From: Chitinophagaceae bacterium
Lineage (GTDB): Bacteria > Bacteroidota > Bacteroidia > Chitinophagales > Chitinophagaceae
DNA length: 64,000 nt
NCBI GenBank assembly: GCA_017307755.1
Contig: JAFKGQ010000014.1
Span: 85,036 to 149,035, forward strand
Direction of reading: 5' to 3'
This document shows positions 8,799 to 18,368 of this stretch, one piece after another (position 1 is the first letter of the stretch; every line of letters starts with the position of its first letter). Both the position numbers and the translations under genes were made by a program. Below the pieces are notes generated by a model. That model ran no database searches, had not been told where the DNA came from, and worked only from the letters and a program-made list of their open reading frames with translations.

Positions 8799-9197
8799 TT
8801 AATTCTCCATTCCGGGCAACACAATGTATTTTTTCCCCGATAAGATCATATCGACGGCAGTGATGAGCTCGTCAGGAGCAGCGTCTTTTCCCAGGAAACC
8901 CGCAGCGCCCGCCTTGAGGGCCCGCACAGCATAATTTTTCTTCGGGTATAATGTGAGGATGAGAACGGGTAATTTTGGAAGAAGCCGGCTGATCCGCTGT
9001 AAAGTGTCAAGACCTCCCCGGTCGGGCATCGGCAGGTCGGAAATAACTATGTCCCAGGACGAAGCATACAATTTTTCCGTCCACTCCTCTCCTTCCTCTA
9101 TCTCTTCGATCTGGACATTAGGGTAGGCTTGGGTAAGTATTTGCCGGACGCCTTTTCTGATAATAGTGTGATCATCCGCCAGTAGAATCCTTATCAT
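8799..9197 (-). CDS. Receiver-only response regulator (NarL/FixJ-type REC domain without output domain)
   Basis: 132 residues. A complete receiver domain is visible: the acidic pair in LLADDH, the phosphoacceptor Asp54 in DIVISDLPMPDRGG, the switch Thr in VLILTLY, and Lys in FLGKDAAPDEL. The sequence style, including the helix AVDMILSGKKYI, is that of NarL/FixJ regulators, which normally continue with a LuxR-type HTH of about 65 residues. Here translation stops just where the linker would begin. No histidine kinase is adjacent. It may be a shortened regulator or a genuine single-domain signalling protein. It lies between the Gfo/Idh gene and the DUF4252 operon, all on the same strand. Confidence 0.85.
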   Translation of the reverse strand: MIRILLADDHTIIRKGVRQILTQAYPNVQIEEIEEGEEWTEKLYASSWDIVISDLPMPDRGGLDTLQRISRLLPKLPVLILTLYPKKNYAVRALKAGAAGFLGKDAAPDELITAVDMILSGKKYIVLPGMEN

Positions 9198-9385
9198 ACG
9201 GTGGTATTAGGTTAAAAATGGCGCGAACCAAATCGTTTGTTTAGGGGCTACTGAGGATCCTTATCCGGGATGTTAATAGTTAGTTTGTGTAGTGATAAAT
9301 AAATGTAAGGTGAATTCTTTACAATGCATAAATATACCCATAAGGGTAAACACCTATGGGCATGAAAATTGATTTTCATCAATCC

Positions 9386-9751
9386 CTAGTCTTTTAGGGA
9401 GGAGGTCATCTGGTCCAGGTCATGCTGAGTAAACTTTCCCGTACACCGGATATACAGTCCGCCATCCTTACCCTCCGCCAAAAAGACTACCTCCCGTAAA
9501 CCATCCTTTCTATCCTTACACATCAGCCGCACCTTTTCAATACCCTTACGGACAGAAAAGAGATCCTCAAATTTTTCGTCCTGGAGCTCATGAGACAACG
9601 TCGTGCACTGACCATCCAGAAGCTGTATGTTCAACTGGGTGATCTTGCTCTTCCATCGGTCTATAGAGAAAGATGCACTGCCACACTGAGCCGAACAGGC
9701 GAATACGATCGCCATAAAAAAAGCAGACAGAAATAAACTTTTCGATCTCAT
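9386..9751 (-). CDS. Small secreted protein, DUF4252-like
   Basis: 121 residues with a signal peptide (about residues 1-22, SAFFMAIVFACSAQC; the Cys is a possible lipobox). The mature part is short and has a CKDRKDGLREVVFLAEGKDGGLYIRCTGKF core followed by HDLDQMTSSLKD. This matches the C-terminal half of the neighbouring DUF4252 protein (DNVRFVIKE...LMSFTGEIDLDKLARLSSSL) in order and spacing, so it looks like a shortened paralogue. It is the last gene of the ECF sigma operon, 9 bases after the previous one. Function unknown. Confidence 0.7.
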   Translation of the reverse strand: MRSKSLFLSAFFMAIVFACSAQCGSASFSIDRWKSKITQLNIQLLDGQCTTLSHELQDEKFEDLFSVRKGIEKVRLMCKDRKDGLREVVFLAEGKDGGLYIRCTGKFTQHDLDQMTSSLKD

Positions 9752-9760
9752 ATTTATTAT

Positions 9761-10288
9761 TTATTTAGGTTTTCTTTTTGCATGCTGAAGCCCCTCCATT
9801 CCCTTGATATCCAATGAAGAAGACAGACGGGCCAGCTTGTCCAGATCTATCTCGCCCGTAAAGCTCATCAGGGTGAACCCACTTTCATCAACAGCGATCA
9901 TCAACAGCTCCTGGACGATCCCTCCCGCCTCTTTTATGACAAAACGAACATTGTCCTGCTTGTCCCTGACAGTGATCAGTTCTTCGTATTCTTTCATATC
10001 TATCCTGGATAACGCCTCCTTATAGAACTGCCGGGGAGTGGTTTCCGTGCTAAGTATGCGAAGACTGCGCAGCATGGTCACCGTCTGTTTCAACTCAGCA
10101 GGAATAGTATCCCAGCTCACCTTCGACAAAAGCCTGAACATCTTCGGACTGACGGACACCATCGTAAATCTGCTGTCATCGATATACTTACCAAAAAATT
10201 TCCCGATGGCGTCATCCTGTGAAAAAGCCCCCGTTGTCATCACCAGCAGACCGGCAAGCACAGATAACTTTCGAATAGATGTTGACAT
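9761..10288 (-). CDS. DUF4252 domain secreted protein
   Basis: 175 residues. Signal peptide at about residues 1-23 (LLVMTTGAFSQ). The mature protein has the usual DUF4252 layout: an opening segment on the FTMVSVSPKMFRLLS theme, a mid-section of about 40 residues with YKEALSRIDMKEYEELITVRDK, a beta strand NVRFVIKE, and the terminal FTGEIDLDKLARLSSSLDI. Members are found in Bacteroidota, usually behind an ECF sigma and an anti-sigma-like gene exactly as here, and probably act in the envelope. The biochemical role is unknown. Confidence 0.8.
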   Translation of the reverse strand: MSTSIRKLSVLAGLLVMTTGAFSQDDAIGKFFGKYIDDSRFTMVSVSPKMFRLLSKVSWDTIPAELKQTVTMLRSLRILSTETTPRQFYKEALSRIDMKEYEELITVRDKQDNVRFVIKEAGGIVQELLMIAVDESGFTLMSFTGEIDLDKLARLSSSLDIKGMEGLQHAKRKPK

Positions 10289-10292
10289 AAAT

Positions 10293-10730
10293 TTATTTTA
10301 TGGGATGAAGCCCCTTATTCATTTTCTTCGACACGGTGAACAGCGCTTTTTGGACGGCAGCCAGCGCCTGCTCCGGATCATCATAGGTGTCCGTCATCAC
10401 CAACCCCGGCTGCTCCACATGCACCCTCTCCGGAGCGTGCCGGAACAAGGGTTCTAATCCCAACATAAGCACGATCGCCGCCGCGGCCGCCCACCAGACC
10501 ATATGATGACGGGGACGGATACTCTCCATGATCCTCCCCTCCAGTTCCGGGCTCGGCTTTATCTGCGCTTTCTCCTCAAAAAAGGAGAATAGCTCCCGGT
10601 ACGACTCCCATTCCGGAGGCACACCCGGTCCGCGGAAATATTCCGCCAGTTCCTTCTCCTCCTCCACCGTTGTCTCGGCCTGCCAGTACTTTTCCAGCAA
10701 CACTGTTATCCTTTCCTGTTTCGCTTTCAT
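10293..10730 (-). CDS. Anti-sigma-factor-like membrane protein
   Basis: 145 residues. The cytoplasmic N-terminal ~75 residues are charged and helical (LLEKYWQAETTVEEEKELAE...), like the short helical domain of Bacteroidota anti-sigma proteins. One transmembrane segment follows (about residues 81-96, WWAAAAAIVLMLGL), then a periplasmic tail of about 50 residues. The start overlaps the stop of the ECF sigma gene by 4 bases (ATGA), which indicates translational coupling with the sigma factor it probably binds. No zinc-binding HxxxCxxC motif is present. The assignment rests on topology and position. Confidence 0.7.
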   Translation of the reverse strand: MKAKQERITVLLEKYWQAETTVEEEKELAEYFRGPGVPPEWESYRELFSFFEEKAQIKPSPELEGRIMESIRPRHHMVWWAAAAAIVLMLGLEPLFRHAPERVHVEQPGLVMTDTYDDPEQALAAVQKALFTVSKKMNKGLHPIK

Positions 10731-11230
10731 GAAGATGCTTCTTTAATGATGGATTTTCTTATGGCATTCCTGGCCCTGAACAAATTGATCTTCACCTGCT
10801 CCAGACTCATGTCCAATACCTCGGCTATCTCATTATAGGTAAACCCTTCTATCTCCCGCAGATGGATCACCAGTTGCTGATGCTGCGGCAGCTCATCCAT
10901 GCATTTTCTGATCTGTATCATTGCCTCTTTTTCCATGATCTTTTCCTGCGGGTCTTTATCCGGACTGCTGACGTCCCGGGCTTTACTTTCCTGCACAGAC
11001 CGCAGCTTTTGTTTACGCAGTCTATCCAGACAGCTGTTCCTGGCGGAGATCATACAATAAGCTTCCAGACTTTGCCATCTTCCCCATTCCTCCCTCTTCG
11101 TCCAGATCCTGATCATGGTTTCCTGTACGACATCCTCCGCCTCCTGCACATTTTGCAGCAGACGGAAGGCCAGCCTGTAAAGCTTGTCCTTCATAGGCAA
11201 AATGCGCTGTTGAAAAACTTGTAATGACAT
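10727..11230 (-). CDS. ECF-type RNA polymerase sigma factor
   Basis: 167 residues from the ATG at 11230; a TTG two codons upstream is less likely. Region 2 is clear (YRLAFRLLQNVQEAEDVVQETMIRIW), and region 4 contains the HTH (LPQHQQLVIHLREIEGFTYN then EIAEVLDMSLEQVKINLFRARNAIR). It directs core RNA polymerase to a set of envelope or stress promoters and is likely held by the product of the next gene. It leads a four-gene operon (sigma, anti-sigma-like, DUF4252, DUF4252-like). The divergent FtsX permease genes share its 144-base upstream region and may be targets; that is inference. Confidence 0.93.
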   Translation of the reverse strand: MSLQVFQQRILPMKDKLYRLAFRLLQNVQEAEDVVQETMIRIWTKREEWGRWQSLEAYCMISARNSCLDRLRKQKLRSVQESKARDVSSPDKDPQEKIMEKEAMIQIRKCMDELPQHQQLVIHLREIEGFTYNEIAEVLDMSLEQVKINLFRARNAIRKSIIKEASS

Positions 11231-11374
11231 GCTCAAGGAAATGACGTATTTTTTTCAGGAATGTTACAGACCCTGTATCAAAATCGGACAATAATTGTTG
11301 AAATATTTACCTAACTATTTATTTATCATTAAATTAGAATACTGGCACAAGATTGAATCCTATAATAGCGTCAA

Positions 11375-13774
11375 ATGAGAAATATGCTGCGAAATTATTT
11401 CACCATCGCTTTCAGAAACCTAAAAAAGCACAAGGTATTTTCCCTGGTGAATATAGTTGGACTGGCCGTGGGACTGGCGGTCTTTTGGCTAATGGCCTTA
11501 TATATCGCTGACGAACTGAGTTTTGACAGATGGTCGCCCAACGCAGATCGTATTCATCGGGTAGTGCATAGCGCCGAATGGTCAGGCGGCAAATTCCGGC
11601 TGGCCCCTACCTCTGCCCCTTTTGCTCCAGCCCTGAAAAAAGATTATCCTGAAATTGAAGAGGCTGCCCGCATAGACCCCGAAGGGGGCGGGACCATCGT
11701 CTATAAAGATAAAAAGATAAAGACGGAAGATATTCTTTTTGCGGACAATGCCCTGCTGGACATCTTTCGGTTCCCCTTCCTTTCAGGCGACAGCCGCCAG
11801 GCCCTTGCCACTCCTCAATCCATTGTTCTGACCAAAAGTCTTGCGGAAAAGATCTTTGGCAATGTGGACAGCGCCCTGGGTAAGACCATCTTCTTCCAGC
11901 ACGACGCCGCCGCTCAAAAAGTAACGGGCATAATGGAAGACCTACCCGCCGGATCCCATCTGCAATTCAGCGCCCTGCGTTCCATGCCCGATCTTTCAAA
12001 AGAAGGCTGGCTGAATTTCAACCTTTATACCTACGTCCTTTTGCAGCATAACGCCGATCGCCGGCAGTTGGAAACCCGGTTCCCCGGCTTCTTCCAACGC
12101 TATCTGAAACCCGTCATGAGCGACGGCGCAAGCCACTATACGATGTGGCTGCAGCCCTTGACATCCATCCACCTCCATTCCGACGTAGGCTATGACGTCA
12201 GCCACAATAACAGCGACATCCACTATATCTGGCTCTTCTCCGCCATCGCAGGTCTGATCCTTGTCATCGCCATCATTAACTATATCAATCTTGCCACGGC
12301 CCGCAGCTCCATCCGGGTAAAGGAAGTAGGCGTCCGGAAGGTCATCGGTTCCGGCAGAAAACAGCTGATTGCCCTTTTCCTGGCCGAATCCGTGCTATTT
12401 ACCATCTTCGCCGCCGTCATCGCCGCAGCCCTGGCCGAAATGCTGATACCCCTGTTCAACCAGCTCTCCGGTAAGCAGTTGTCCCTATGGCAATTCGGAA
12501 TGACACCTACCCTGGGGGCACTGTTGGTGTTTTCCCTGCTTACAGGCATTCTGGGAGGCATTTATCCCGCCCTCTTCCTCTCCGGCTTCCGGACCATCCC
12601 TGCCCTGAAAGGCCAGCAAGGCAGCCAGCATGCCAATATCTTATTCCGTAAATCCCTGGTGACCTTTCAATTCGTCATCACCATTGTGCTCATCGCCGGC
12701 TCGACCATTCTCTATCAGCAGCTCCGCTTTATGCACAATAAAGACCTTGGGTTCAACAAACAACAGGTCCTTACCTTTCATATACACGACCCGGCCGTAC
12801 GCACCCATATTGACGACCTCAAGGCACAGCTGCTCACCAACCCGCTGATCGAAAGCGTCTCCGCGGCCAGCAACCCCATCGGCAATAACGATATTGGCTC
12901 CAATACTTTCACCTTCCAGCAGGACGACGGGGAAATGGCGGCTGCGGGCAGGATGATCCAAAACTTTTATGTCGACGCCGATTACCTGCATACGATGCAG
13001 ATCAGCCTGGTAAAAGGAAGGGATTTTTCTATGGACAGACCCACAGATCGATTGGGAGCCGTACTGGTCAACGAGACGCTGGTAAAAGAGCTGGGATGGA
13101 AAGAACCGCTCGGAAAAAAAGTGAACCTGCGTGCAGGGCCGGCCGCTGTCATCGGCGTAGTAAAAGATTTTTCCATCTATAGTTTGCAGCATAAGATCGA
13201 ACCGCTGCTCCTGCAACTGCCGCCCGTGTTGAAGGAAGAAGACAATTGTTATGTACGCGTCAGCCGCAGGAATACACCTGCCGCCATCAGCTTCATCCAG
13301 TCGGTCTACCGGACCTTCGATGCTGCCAGCCCTTTTGAATATCACTTTTTGGACGAGAACTTCGAAAAACAATATGCCGCCGAGGAACATGAAGGCCGCC
13401 TGTTGCTGACGTTTACCGCACTAGCCATCTTCATCGCCTGCCTGGGTCTGTTTGGCCTGGTGACTTTTGCCGTGGAACAGCGCACAAAAGAGATCGGTAT
13501 CCGAAAGGTGCTGGGCGCCGGTACAATGGGTATCATTAGTCTTGTGTCAAAAGACCTCATCCGGCCGGTGATCCTGGCGATACTGATCGCTACACCCATT
13601 GCCTGGTATGTGATGCACAGGTGGTTGGAAGGATTTGCCTATAAAGTCAATATAAATATCCTGATATTCGCCGGAGCAGGTTTGCTGGCCCTGCTGATCG
13701 CTACGATCACCGTCAGTCTCCGGGCCGGACGTGCAGCACGCGTTCCGCCGGTCAGGAGCTTACGGACAGAATAA
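11375..13774 (+). CDS. FtsX/MacB-like ABC transporter permease
   Basis: 799 residues, the usual length of the Bacteroidota double-FtsX permeases. The N-terminus LRNYFTIAFRNLKKHKVFSLVNIVG leads into TM1, followed by a ~230-residue periplasmic MacB-type domain, a first FtsX domain (about 280-430) with the RVKEVGVRKVIGSGRKQLI loop, a second periplasmic domain, and a second FtsX domain (about 670-795) with EQRTKEIGIRKVLGAG. Such proteins work with a separate LolD/MacB-type ATPase in export of lipids, lipoproteins or drugs, or in stress sensing. No ATPase gene is adjacent. A close paralogue follows after 11 bases. Confidence 0.88.
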   Translation: MRNMLRNYFTIAFRNLKKHKVFSLVNIVGLAVGLAVFWLMALYIADELSFDRWSPNADRIHRVVHSAEWSGGKFRLAPTSAPFAPALKKDYPEIEEAARIDPEGGGTIVYKDKKIKTEDILFADNALLDIFRFPFLSGDSRQALATPQSIVLTKSLAEKIFGNVDSALGKTIFFQHDAAAQKVTGIMEDLPAGSHLQFSALRSMPDLSKEGWLNFNLYTYVLLQHNADRRQLETRFPGFFQRYLKPVMSDGASHYTMWLQPLTSIHLHSDVGYDVSHNNSDIHYIWLFSAIAGLILVIAIINYINLATARSSIRVKEVGVRKVIGSGRKQLIALFLAESVLFTIFAAVIAAALAEMLIPLFNQLSGKQLSLWQFGMTPTLGALLVFSLLTGILGGIYPALFLSGFRTIPALKGQQGSQHANILFRKSLVTFQFVITIVLIAGSTILYQQLRFMHNKDLGFNKQQVLTFHIHDPAVRTHIDDLKAQLLTNPLIESVSAASNPIGNNDIGSNTFTFQQDDGEMAAAGRMIQNFYVDADYLHTMQISLVKGRDFSMDRPTDRLGAVLVNETLVKELGWKEPLGKKVNLRAGPAAVIGVVKDFSIYSLQHKIEPLLLQLPPVLKEEDNCYVRVSRRNTPAAISFIQSVYRTFDAASPFEYHFLDENFEKQYAAEEHEGRLLLTFTALAIFIACLGLFGLVTFAVEQRTKEIGIRKVLGAGTMGIISLVSKDLIRPVILAILIATPIAWYVMHRWLEGFAYKVNINILIFAGAGLLALLIATITVSLRAGRAARVPPVRSLRTE

Positions 13775-13785
13775 CACTTTACATT

Positions 13786-16293
13786 ATGTTAAAAAATTAT
13801 TTCACCCTCGCCTTCCGCAATCTGTTACGAAACAAGACCAATAGTTTGATCAACATCGGCGGCCTGGCCGTGGGTCTTGCCTGCGTCATCTTTATTACCC
13901 TCTATGTTCAGGACGAGCTGCGTTATGACAAGGGTTTTAAAATGTCCGATCGCATCTACCAGGTCACCCTCAACGCGAATTTCGGAGGACAGGAGTTCAA
14001 TACCTCCAATACCCCTCCACCCGTAAGTATCGACATGCACACGACTTTCCCCGAGGTAGAGGACTATACCCGCGTCTTCCGGATGGGTAATATTGCCATC
14101 CACAACGCTGAACCCGCGCTGGCAGGCCGCCCCTTTACGGAAAAAAATCTCTGGGCAGTGGATTCCAATTTCCTCCAGGTATTCGACTATCCTATGATAG
14201 AAGGCGACCCCGTTAGCTGTTTGAAAAAATACCACTCCATCGTCATTACAGAAACCATGGCCCGCAAATACTTCGGCGCGAGATCACCCATCGGAGGGTC
14301 CCTCGTGCTGGATACCTATGAAGCTCCCTTCGTGGTCACAGGCGTGCTGAAAGACCTGCCCTCCAACGTATCATTGCAATTCGACATGCTGATGCCGGTG
14401 AGGGATTGCCCGCCCGTACAACGTTTCAGCTGGAGCTGGGTATGGTGCCAGATGACCGCCTATGTCACGCTCACGCCACAGGCTGCAAAAGACCCATCCG
14501 CTGTCCAAAAGCTGGAAGCCAAATTCCCGACCATGGTACGGAAGGACGCAGCCCGGGCTTTTGCTCGCATCGGGCAGCCCTTTGACGAGTTCGTCAAAAA
14601 AGGAGGCAGATGGGATTTCCATCTTCAAAGACTCTCCGATGTCCATCTTCACTCTGCGGATATGGGTACTCCTTATTCTAACCTGGGAAATGTCAAATAT
14701 GTCTACATTTTTTCCTTCGTCGCCCTTTTCGTGGTCCTGCTGGCCTGTATCAATTTTATGAACCTGTCCACAGCCCAGGCCGTCCGGAGAGCCAGAGAAG
14801 TTGGCATCCGCAAAGTACTGGGCTCCCTGAAGGGACAGCTGATCCGGCAGTTCCTTTCAGAAGCCTTGCTCTACACAGGTATTGCCACCCTGTTTGCCCT
14901 GCTGCTGGTATACGCACTGATGACACCCTTTAATGTGGTGGCCGGCAAGACCCTGACATTTGCGTCCATCTTTCAACACGGTATCTGGGTATTCATTCTT
15001 CTCCTCTTTATACTGACAGGCCTGCTGGCCGGCAGCTATCCCGCTTTCTATCTCACCTCCTTCCAACCCGTAGCCGTATTAAAAGGCAGTGGATTATTTG
15101 CAAAAAGCCTGAGCAATCAACTGGTGCGCAACGGCCTGGTGGTATTCCAATTCACTATCTCCATCGGCCTTATCGTCTGCACGCTGGTGGTATTCCGGCA
15201 GCTGAATTATGTCCGCAACATGGACCTGGGGTTCAAAAAAGATAATGTACTGGTCCTGCCCAACCTGGAAAAATTAATGCCGGACTATACTACAGCGCTC
15301 ACAGGCAAAGAGGAAACGCTCCGGCAACAGATAGCATCAATACCCGGCGTCAACGGCGCCAGCCTCTCCACAGGTACCCTCGCCGACGATTACACAGGCT
15401 TTACAGACTTCTATGTCCCTGTAACTACGGGCGTCACAGAGCCGCTGGCAAAAGACCTGACCCTCACCTCTTTTATGGCCGACGAACATCTGGCGCCCGC
15501 CCTGCACCTGCAGATCGTAAAAGGCAGGAACTTCTCAAAAAATATCAACGACTCCGATGCCGTCATCGTCAACGAGACGACCGTAAGAACAGTCGGCTGG
15601 AAAGACCCCATCGGCAAAAGACTCACCTATCCGGGGGGCGGTAACCAAACCTTCCATGTCATCGGTGTGGTAAAGGATTTTAATCTCCGGTCTGCACGCG
15701 CGACCATCGAACCCTTTGCGTTTTTCTATCCGACATCCAAAACAAATCATACCTATTCCAACTATCTCATCGCATCCGTGGATGTCCGGCATATTCCCGA
15801 AGTGCTGCGGGAGACAGAAAAAAAATGGAAGGACTTTGCACCCGGCATCCCATTCGAATATTCCTTCCTCGATAAGAACTATGAAGCCCTGTACCGCAGC
15901 GAACAGCGTATGGGCAATGTCTTCTCTATCTTCACCACCCTATCCATACTGGTGGCCTGTCTGGGTCTTTTCGGACTTTCCGTCTATATGGCCGAGCGGA
16001 GACTCAAAGAGATCGGCATCCGCAAGATCCTGGGCGCATCGGTACAAACCTTGGTACGGCTGCTGTCCGGGGACTTTCTAAAACTCGTGCTGCTTTCGGC
16101 TGTCATCGCATTCCCCCTGGCCTGGTGGGCAATGAATAAATGGTTGGAAGATTTCCCCTATCGCACCGTCATCGATGCAAGCATATTCCTGCTGGCAGGC
16201 TTGCTGGCTACAGGCATTGCTCTTTTCACCGTCAGTTTCCAGGCTATCCGGGCGGCAACCATGAACCCTTCAAAGATCCTTAAAACGGAATAA
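13786..16293 (+). CDS. FtsX/MacB-like ABC transporter permease (second of tandem pair)
   Basis: 835 residues with the same architecture as the preceding gene: TM1 after LKNYFTLAFRNLLRNKTNSL, a periplasmic domain, the FtsX segment with RRAREVGIRKVLGSLKGQLI (about residues 335-355), a second periplasmic domain, and a terminal FtsX domain with ERRLKEIGIRKILGASVQTL. The pair may form a heteromeric permease or arise from tandem duplication. It starts 11 bases after the first gene's stop and ends 4 bases before the convergent DUF3857 gene. No ATP-binding subunit is nearby, and the substrate is unknown. Confidence 0.88.
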   Translation: MLKNYFTLAFRNLLRNKTNSLINIGGLAVGLACVIFITLYVQDELRYDKGFKMSDRIYQVTLNANFGGQEFNTSNTPPPVSIDMHTTFPEVEDYTRVFRMGNIAIHNAEPALAGRPFTEKNLWAVDSNFLQVFDYPMIEGDPVSCLKKYHSIVITETMARKYFGARSPIGGSLVLDTYEAPFVVTGVLKDLPSNVSLQFDMLMPVRDCPPVQRFSWSWVWCQMTAYVTLTPQAAKDPSAVQKLEAKFPTMVRKDAARAFARIGQPFDEFVKKGGRWDFHLQRLSDVHLHSADMGTPYSNLGNVKYVYIFSFVALFVVLLACINFMNLSTAQAVRRAREVGIRKVLGSLKGQLIRQFLSEALLYTGIATLFALLLVYALMTPFNVVAGKTLTFASIFQHGIWVFILLLFILTGLLAGSYPAFYLTSFQPVAVLKGSGLFAKSLSNQLVRNGLVVFQFTISIGLIVCTLVVFRQLNYVRNMDLGFKKDNVLVLPNLEKLMPDYTTALTGKEETLRQQIASIPGVNGASLSTGTLADDYTGFTDFYVPVTTGVTEPLAKDLTLTSFMADEHLAPALHLQIVKGRNFSKNINDSDAVIVNETTVRTVGWKDPIGKRLTYPGGGNQTFHVIGVVKDFNLRSARATIEPFAFFYPTSKTNHTYSNYLIASVDVRHIPEVLRETEKKWKDFAPGIPFEYSFLDKNYEALYRSEQRMGNVFSIFTTLSILVACLGLFGLSVYMAERRLKEIGIRKILGASVQTLVRLLSGDFLKLVLLSAVIAFPLAWWAMNKWLEDFPYRTVIDASIFLLAGLLATGIALFTVSFQAIRAATMNPSKILKTE

Positions 16294-16297
16294 AAAC

Positions 16298-18328
16298 CTA
16301 TCGCCTCCTGACAAAATAAACGATCACCCCGATGAGGATCAGACATACCCAAATCTTTGTCCGATCACTCAACCCCAATCCCTGGGAACCACCCCCCGAC
16401 GGGCTACGCCCCCCCGTGTTATACGTCAGCACATATCCCAGATCGTCCTTCATCCTCTCATAGTCATCCAGATAGGCCGCTGCTTCCGGCACAGACACAT
16501 GATCTTTCAGCGTCTCATAGTTATAGACAATGTTCACCACCCTTTCTGTCGCATTGACGGTAGAAGTGTATACAAAGGCCGGCGACCGGATCTCCTTCGG
16601 CATTTTATCAAAATTCCAATCCTCGGGTACGCGGATCTCGATCTCTTCCCTGTAACGGGCAGGATAGGTCAGTTCCAGAGGCATCGTCCGCACACGTTCC
16701 TTGGGTTTTTCCAACACACTATAGATCAGAAGGGCCTCGAAGGACGCCTTCTTCGCCCCTTTCTCCTGCTCCCAGATATTGTCGATAGTATAATATTCAT
16801 GTGTCGTGATCTTCCCGGTGGAGTCATCATCTTCTATCCGCAGGCTATCCGCCGCCTTCATTCCTTCATAATAGTTATTATAGAAGTCCAGGTAGCTCTG
16901 CTGCATGTCGGATAAGGAGTTGTTGTTTATCTCATCCCTGATATTGTCGGCAAAAGACCCCGAATAGGTGGTAACCACTTCCATTCTTGCAGCGCCGGAC
17001 AGATCCTGTAAAAAGAATTTCTCCTTCGCCACCACCTGTCCGGGCTCTTGTAAGGGGATATCCGTCAGTCCCGTGGTAGTGTCGGTCAGCACCAGCCCGC
17101 ATTTGTAATCGGGATAAGCAATGTCTGCAATACCCCCCCGTTGAAAAGAGATGGTAGGGTCAAACCACCAGATCTTACTCCCCAACCTGACACGTACTGT
17201 ACAGTGATCAAATGCCACAGGCGAAGACAGCCGATCCCGTAATTCCTGTTTTTCAGCGGTATTGATCAACACCGGCGCCGCATCGATATGCATCGCCCGC
17301 AGCATCGTACACAACAAAAAAGACTTGTCCTTGCAATCCCCGAACCGCTGATGAAAGATCTTATCCGGGTCGTTCGGTTTGTGCGAGTTCACACCCATCT
17401 CGATACCCATATAACGCACTTCGTCCTGTACAAACCGTAATGACGCCAACACTTTTTTATCCTCAGCCACCCCCGCATCTGCCTCTATCTGAGCTATCTT
17501 CTTTTTCAATCCGTCCGAAAGCGTATGACCACAGACAAACAACGGCAAAGCCCATTTGTTTACCTCACCCCAACTGGCAAACTCACTGACCTCGACAGAG
17601 GGATAAGGATCATACCAGGAGGGCAAATCGCCTTGTTCCCGGAGTGCTGTAACATTGGAAAATTCCCATTGATATATTTTATCCGCCCCCTTCTCCGTCA
17701 CAACAGGATGTGCCGTGGTAAGCCGGGGCTTGATGGTAAGGTTTCTGCCGGACGGGCAAATGATCCTGTAAAGTATCCGTCCCACCGGGGCTCCAAACTG
17801 CGCCCGTAGCGACGCACTGTACTTATCCTTGAATATGGGATTAAAACCCTGTACCGAATAAGCATATTCGATCAGGTCGCCCTTGCGCACATCTTCCAGC
17901 AAAAGCATGGCGGTCACTGTCCCATTGTAGATACTGCGGTCCAGTTCGGTTTCCTGCCGGAGTATCTTTATTTTGGAAAGGTCCAGTTTATTGATGACTT
18001 GCCCATTCCGGATAATATGGATCGTATGCCATAAAAGATGCTGGTAGCTGGGATCATATTCAACGGATACCTTCGAAGCATTCTGTATACCCGCCTCTGT
18101 CACCATCCGGAGGACAGTTCGCCTGTAGGTGGTCCGGTTGGCCAGATTCACCTGTCTCTCCAGCACCAAGTTGATATAGCCATCCTTTGAGTCACTCAAT
18201 AATTTGGCGTCTGGATTATTATTGGAAGTCGTACGGGTGATCCAGGAAGGTTCCACGGCTGATACAGACTTTTGTCCGAATAACTGAATGGACAGGGTCA
18301 GAAAGAAGATAAAGATCAAGGGGCGCAT
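16298..18328 (-). CDS. Exported DUF3857 / transglutaminase-like protein
   Basis: 676 residues. Signal peptide at about 1-18 (FFLTLSIQLFGQ). A DUF3857 beta-rich domain spans about 55-230. A papain-like transglutaminase-core fold follows, with the catalytic Cys in RFGDCKDKSFLLC, the His in AFDHCTVRVRL and the Asp in WWFDPT. A DUF2569-like or unclassified C-terminal half follows, and a single TM helix plus VRRR at the very end anchors the protein in the membrane. The catalytic triad appears intact, so it may be a cysteine protease or amide-processing enzyme in the periplasm. Substrate unknown. It lies downstream of a strong hairpin that ends the DUF4142 transcript, so it probably has its own promoter. 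Confidence 0.82.
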   Translation of the reverse strand: MRPLIFIFFLTLSIQLFGQKSVSAVEPSWITRTTSNNNPDAKLLSDSKDGYINLVLERQVNLANRTTYRRTVLRMVTEAGIQNASKVSVEYDPSYQHLLWHTIHIIRNGQVINKLDLSKIKILRQETELDRSIYNGTVTAMLLLEDVRKGDLIEYAYSVQGFNPIFKDKYSASLRAQFGAPVGRILYRIICPSGRNLTIKPRLTTAHPVVTEKGADKIYQWEFSNVTALREQGDLPSWYDPYPSVEVSEFASWGEVNKWALPLFVCGHTLSDGLKKKIAQIEADAGVAEDKKVLASLRFVQDEVRYMGIEMGVNSHKPNDPDKIFHQRFGDCKDKSFLLCTMLRAMHIDAAPVLINTAEKQELRDRLSSPVAFDHCTVRVRLGSKIWWFDPTISFQRGGIADIAYPDYKCGLVLTDTTTGLTDIPLQEPGQVVAKEKFFLQDLSGAARMEVVTTYSGSFADNIRDEINNNSLSDMQQSYLDFYNNYYEGMKAADSLRIEDDDSTGKITTHEYYTIDNIWEQEKGAKKASFEALLIYSVLEKPKERVRTMPLELTYPARYREEIEIRVPEDWNFDKMPKEIRSPAFVYTSTVNATERVVNIVYNYETLKDHVSVPEAAAYLDDYERMKDDLGYVLTYNTGGRSPSGGGSQGLGLSDRTKIWVCLILIGVIVYFVRRR

Positions 18329-18342
18329 GCCCGAAAATTACA

Positions 18343-18368
18343 AAAAAAAGGCCTTTCGGCCTTTTTTT
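18343..18368 (-). terminator. Rho-independent terminator after the DUF4142 gene
   Basis: Perfect hairpin with an 11-base stem (seven A/T pairs plus GGCC), a 4-base loop, and T-runs on both sides. It overlaps the TAA stop of the DUF4142 gene. Because of the A/T symmetry it could act in both directions. Confidence 0.85.

Noticed and set aside
9330..9385. Inverted repeats CCCATA...TATGGG and ATGAAAAT-TG-ATTTTCAT after the DUF4252 operon
   Set aside because: Short, AT-rich and without a clean T-run; a weak terminator is possible but cannot be supported.
11343..11356. TGGCACAAGATTGA ahead of the first FtsX permease as a sigma-54 promoter
   Set aside because: The TGG-TTG spacer is one base too short and -12 GC is missing; the context differs from the stress set.
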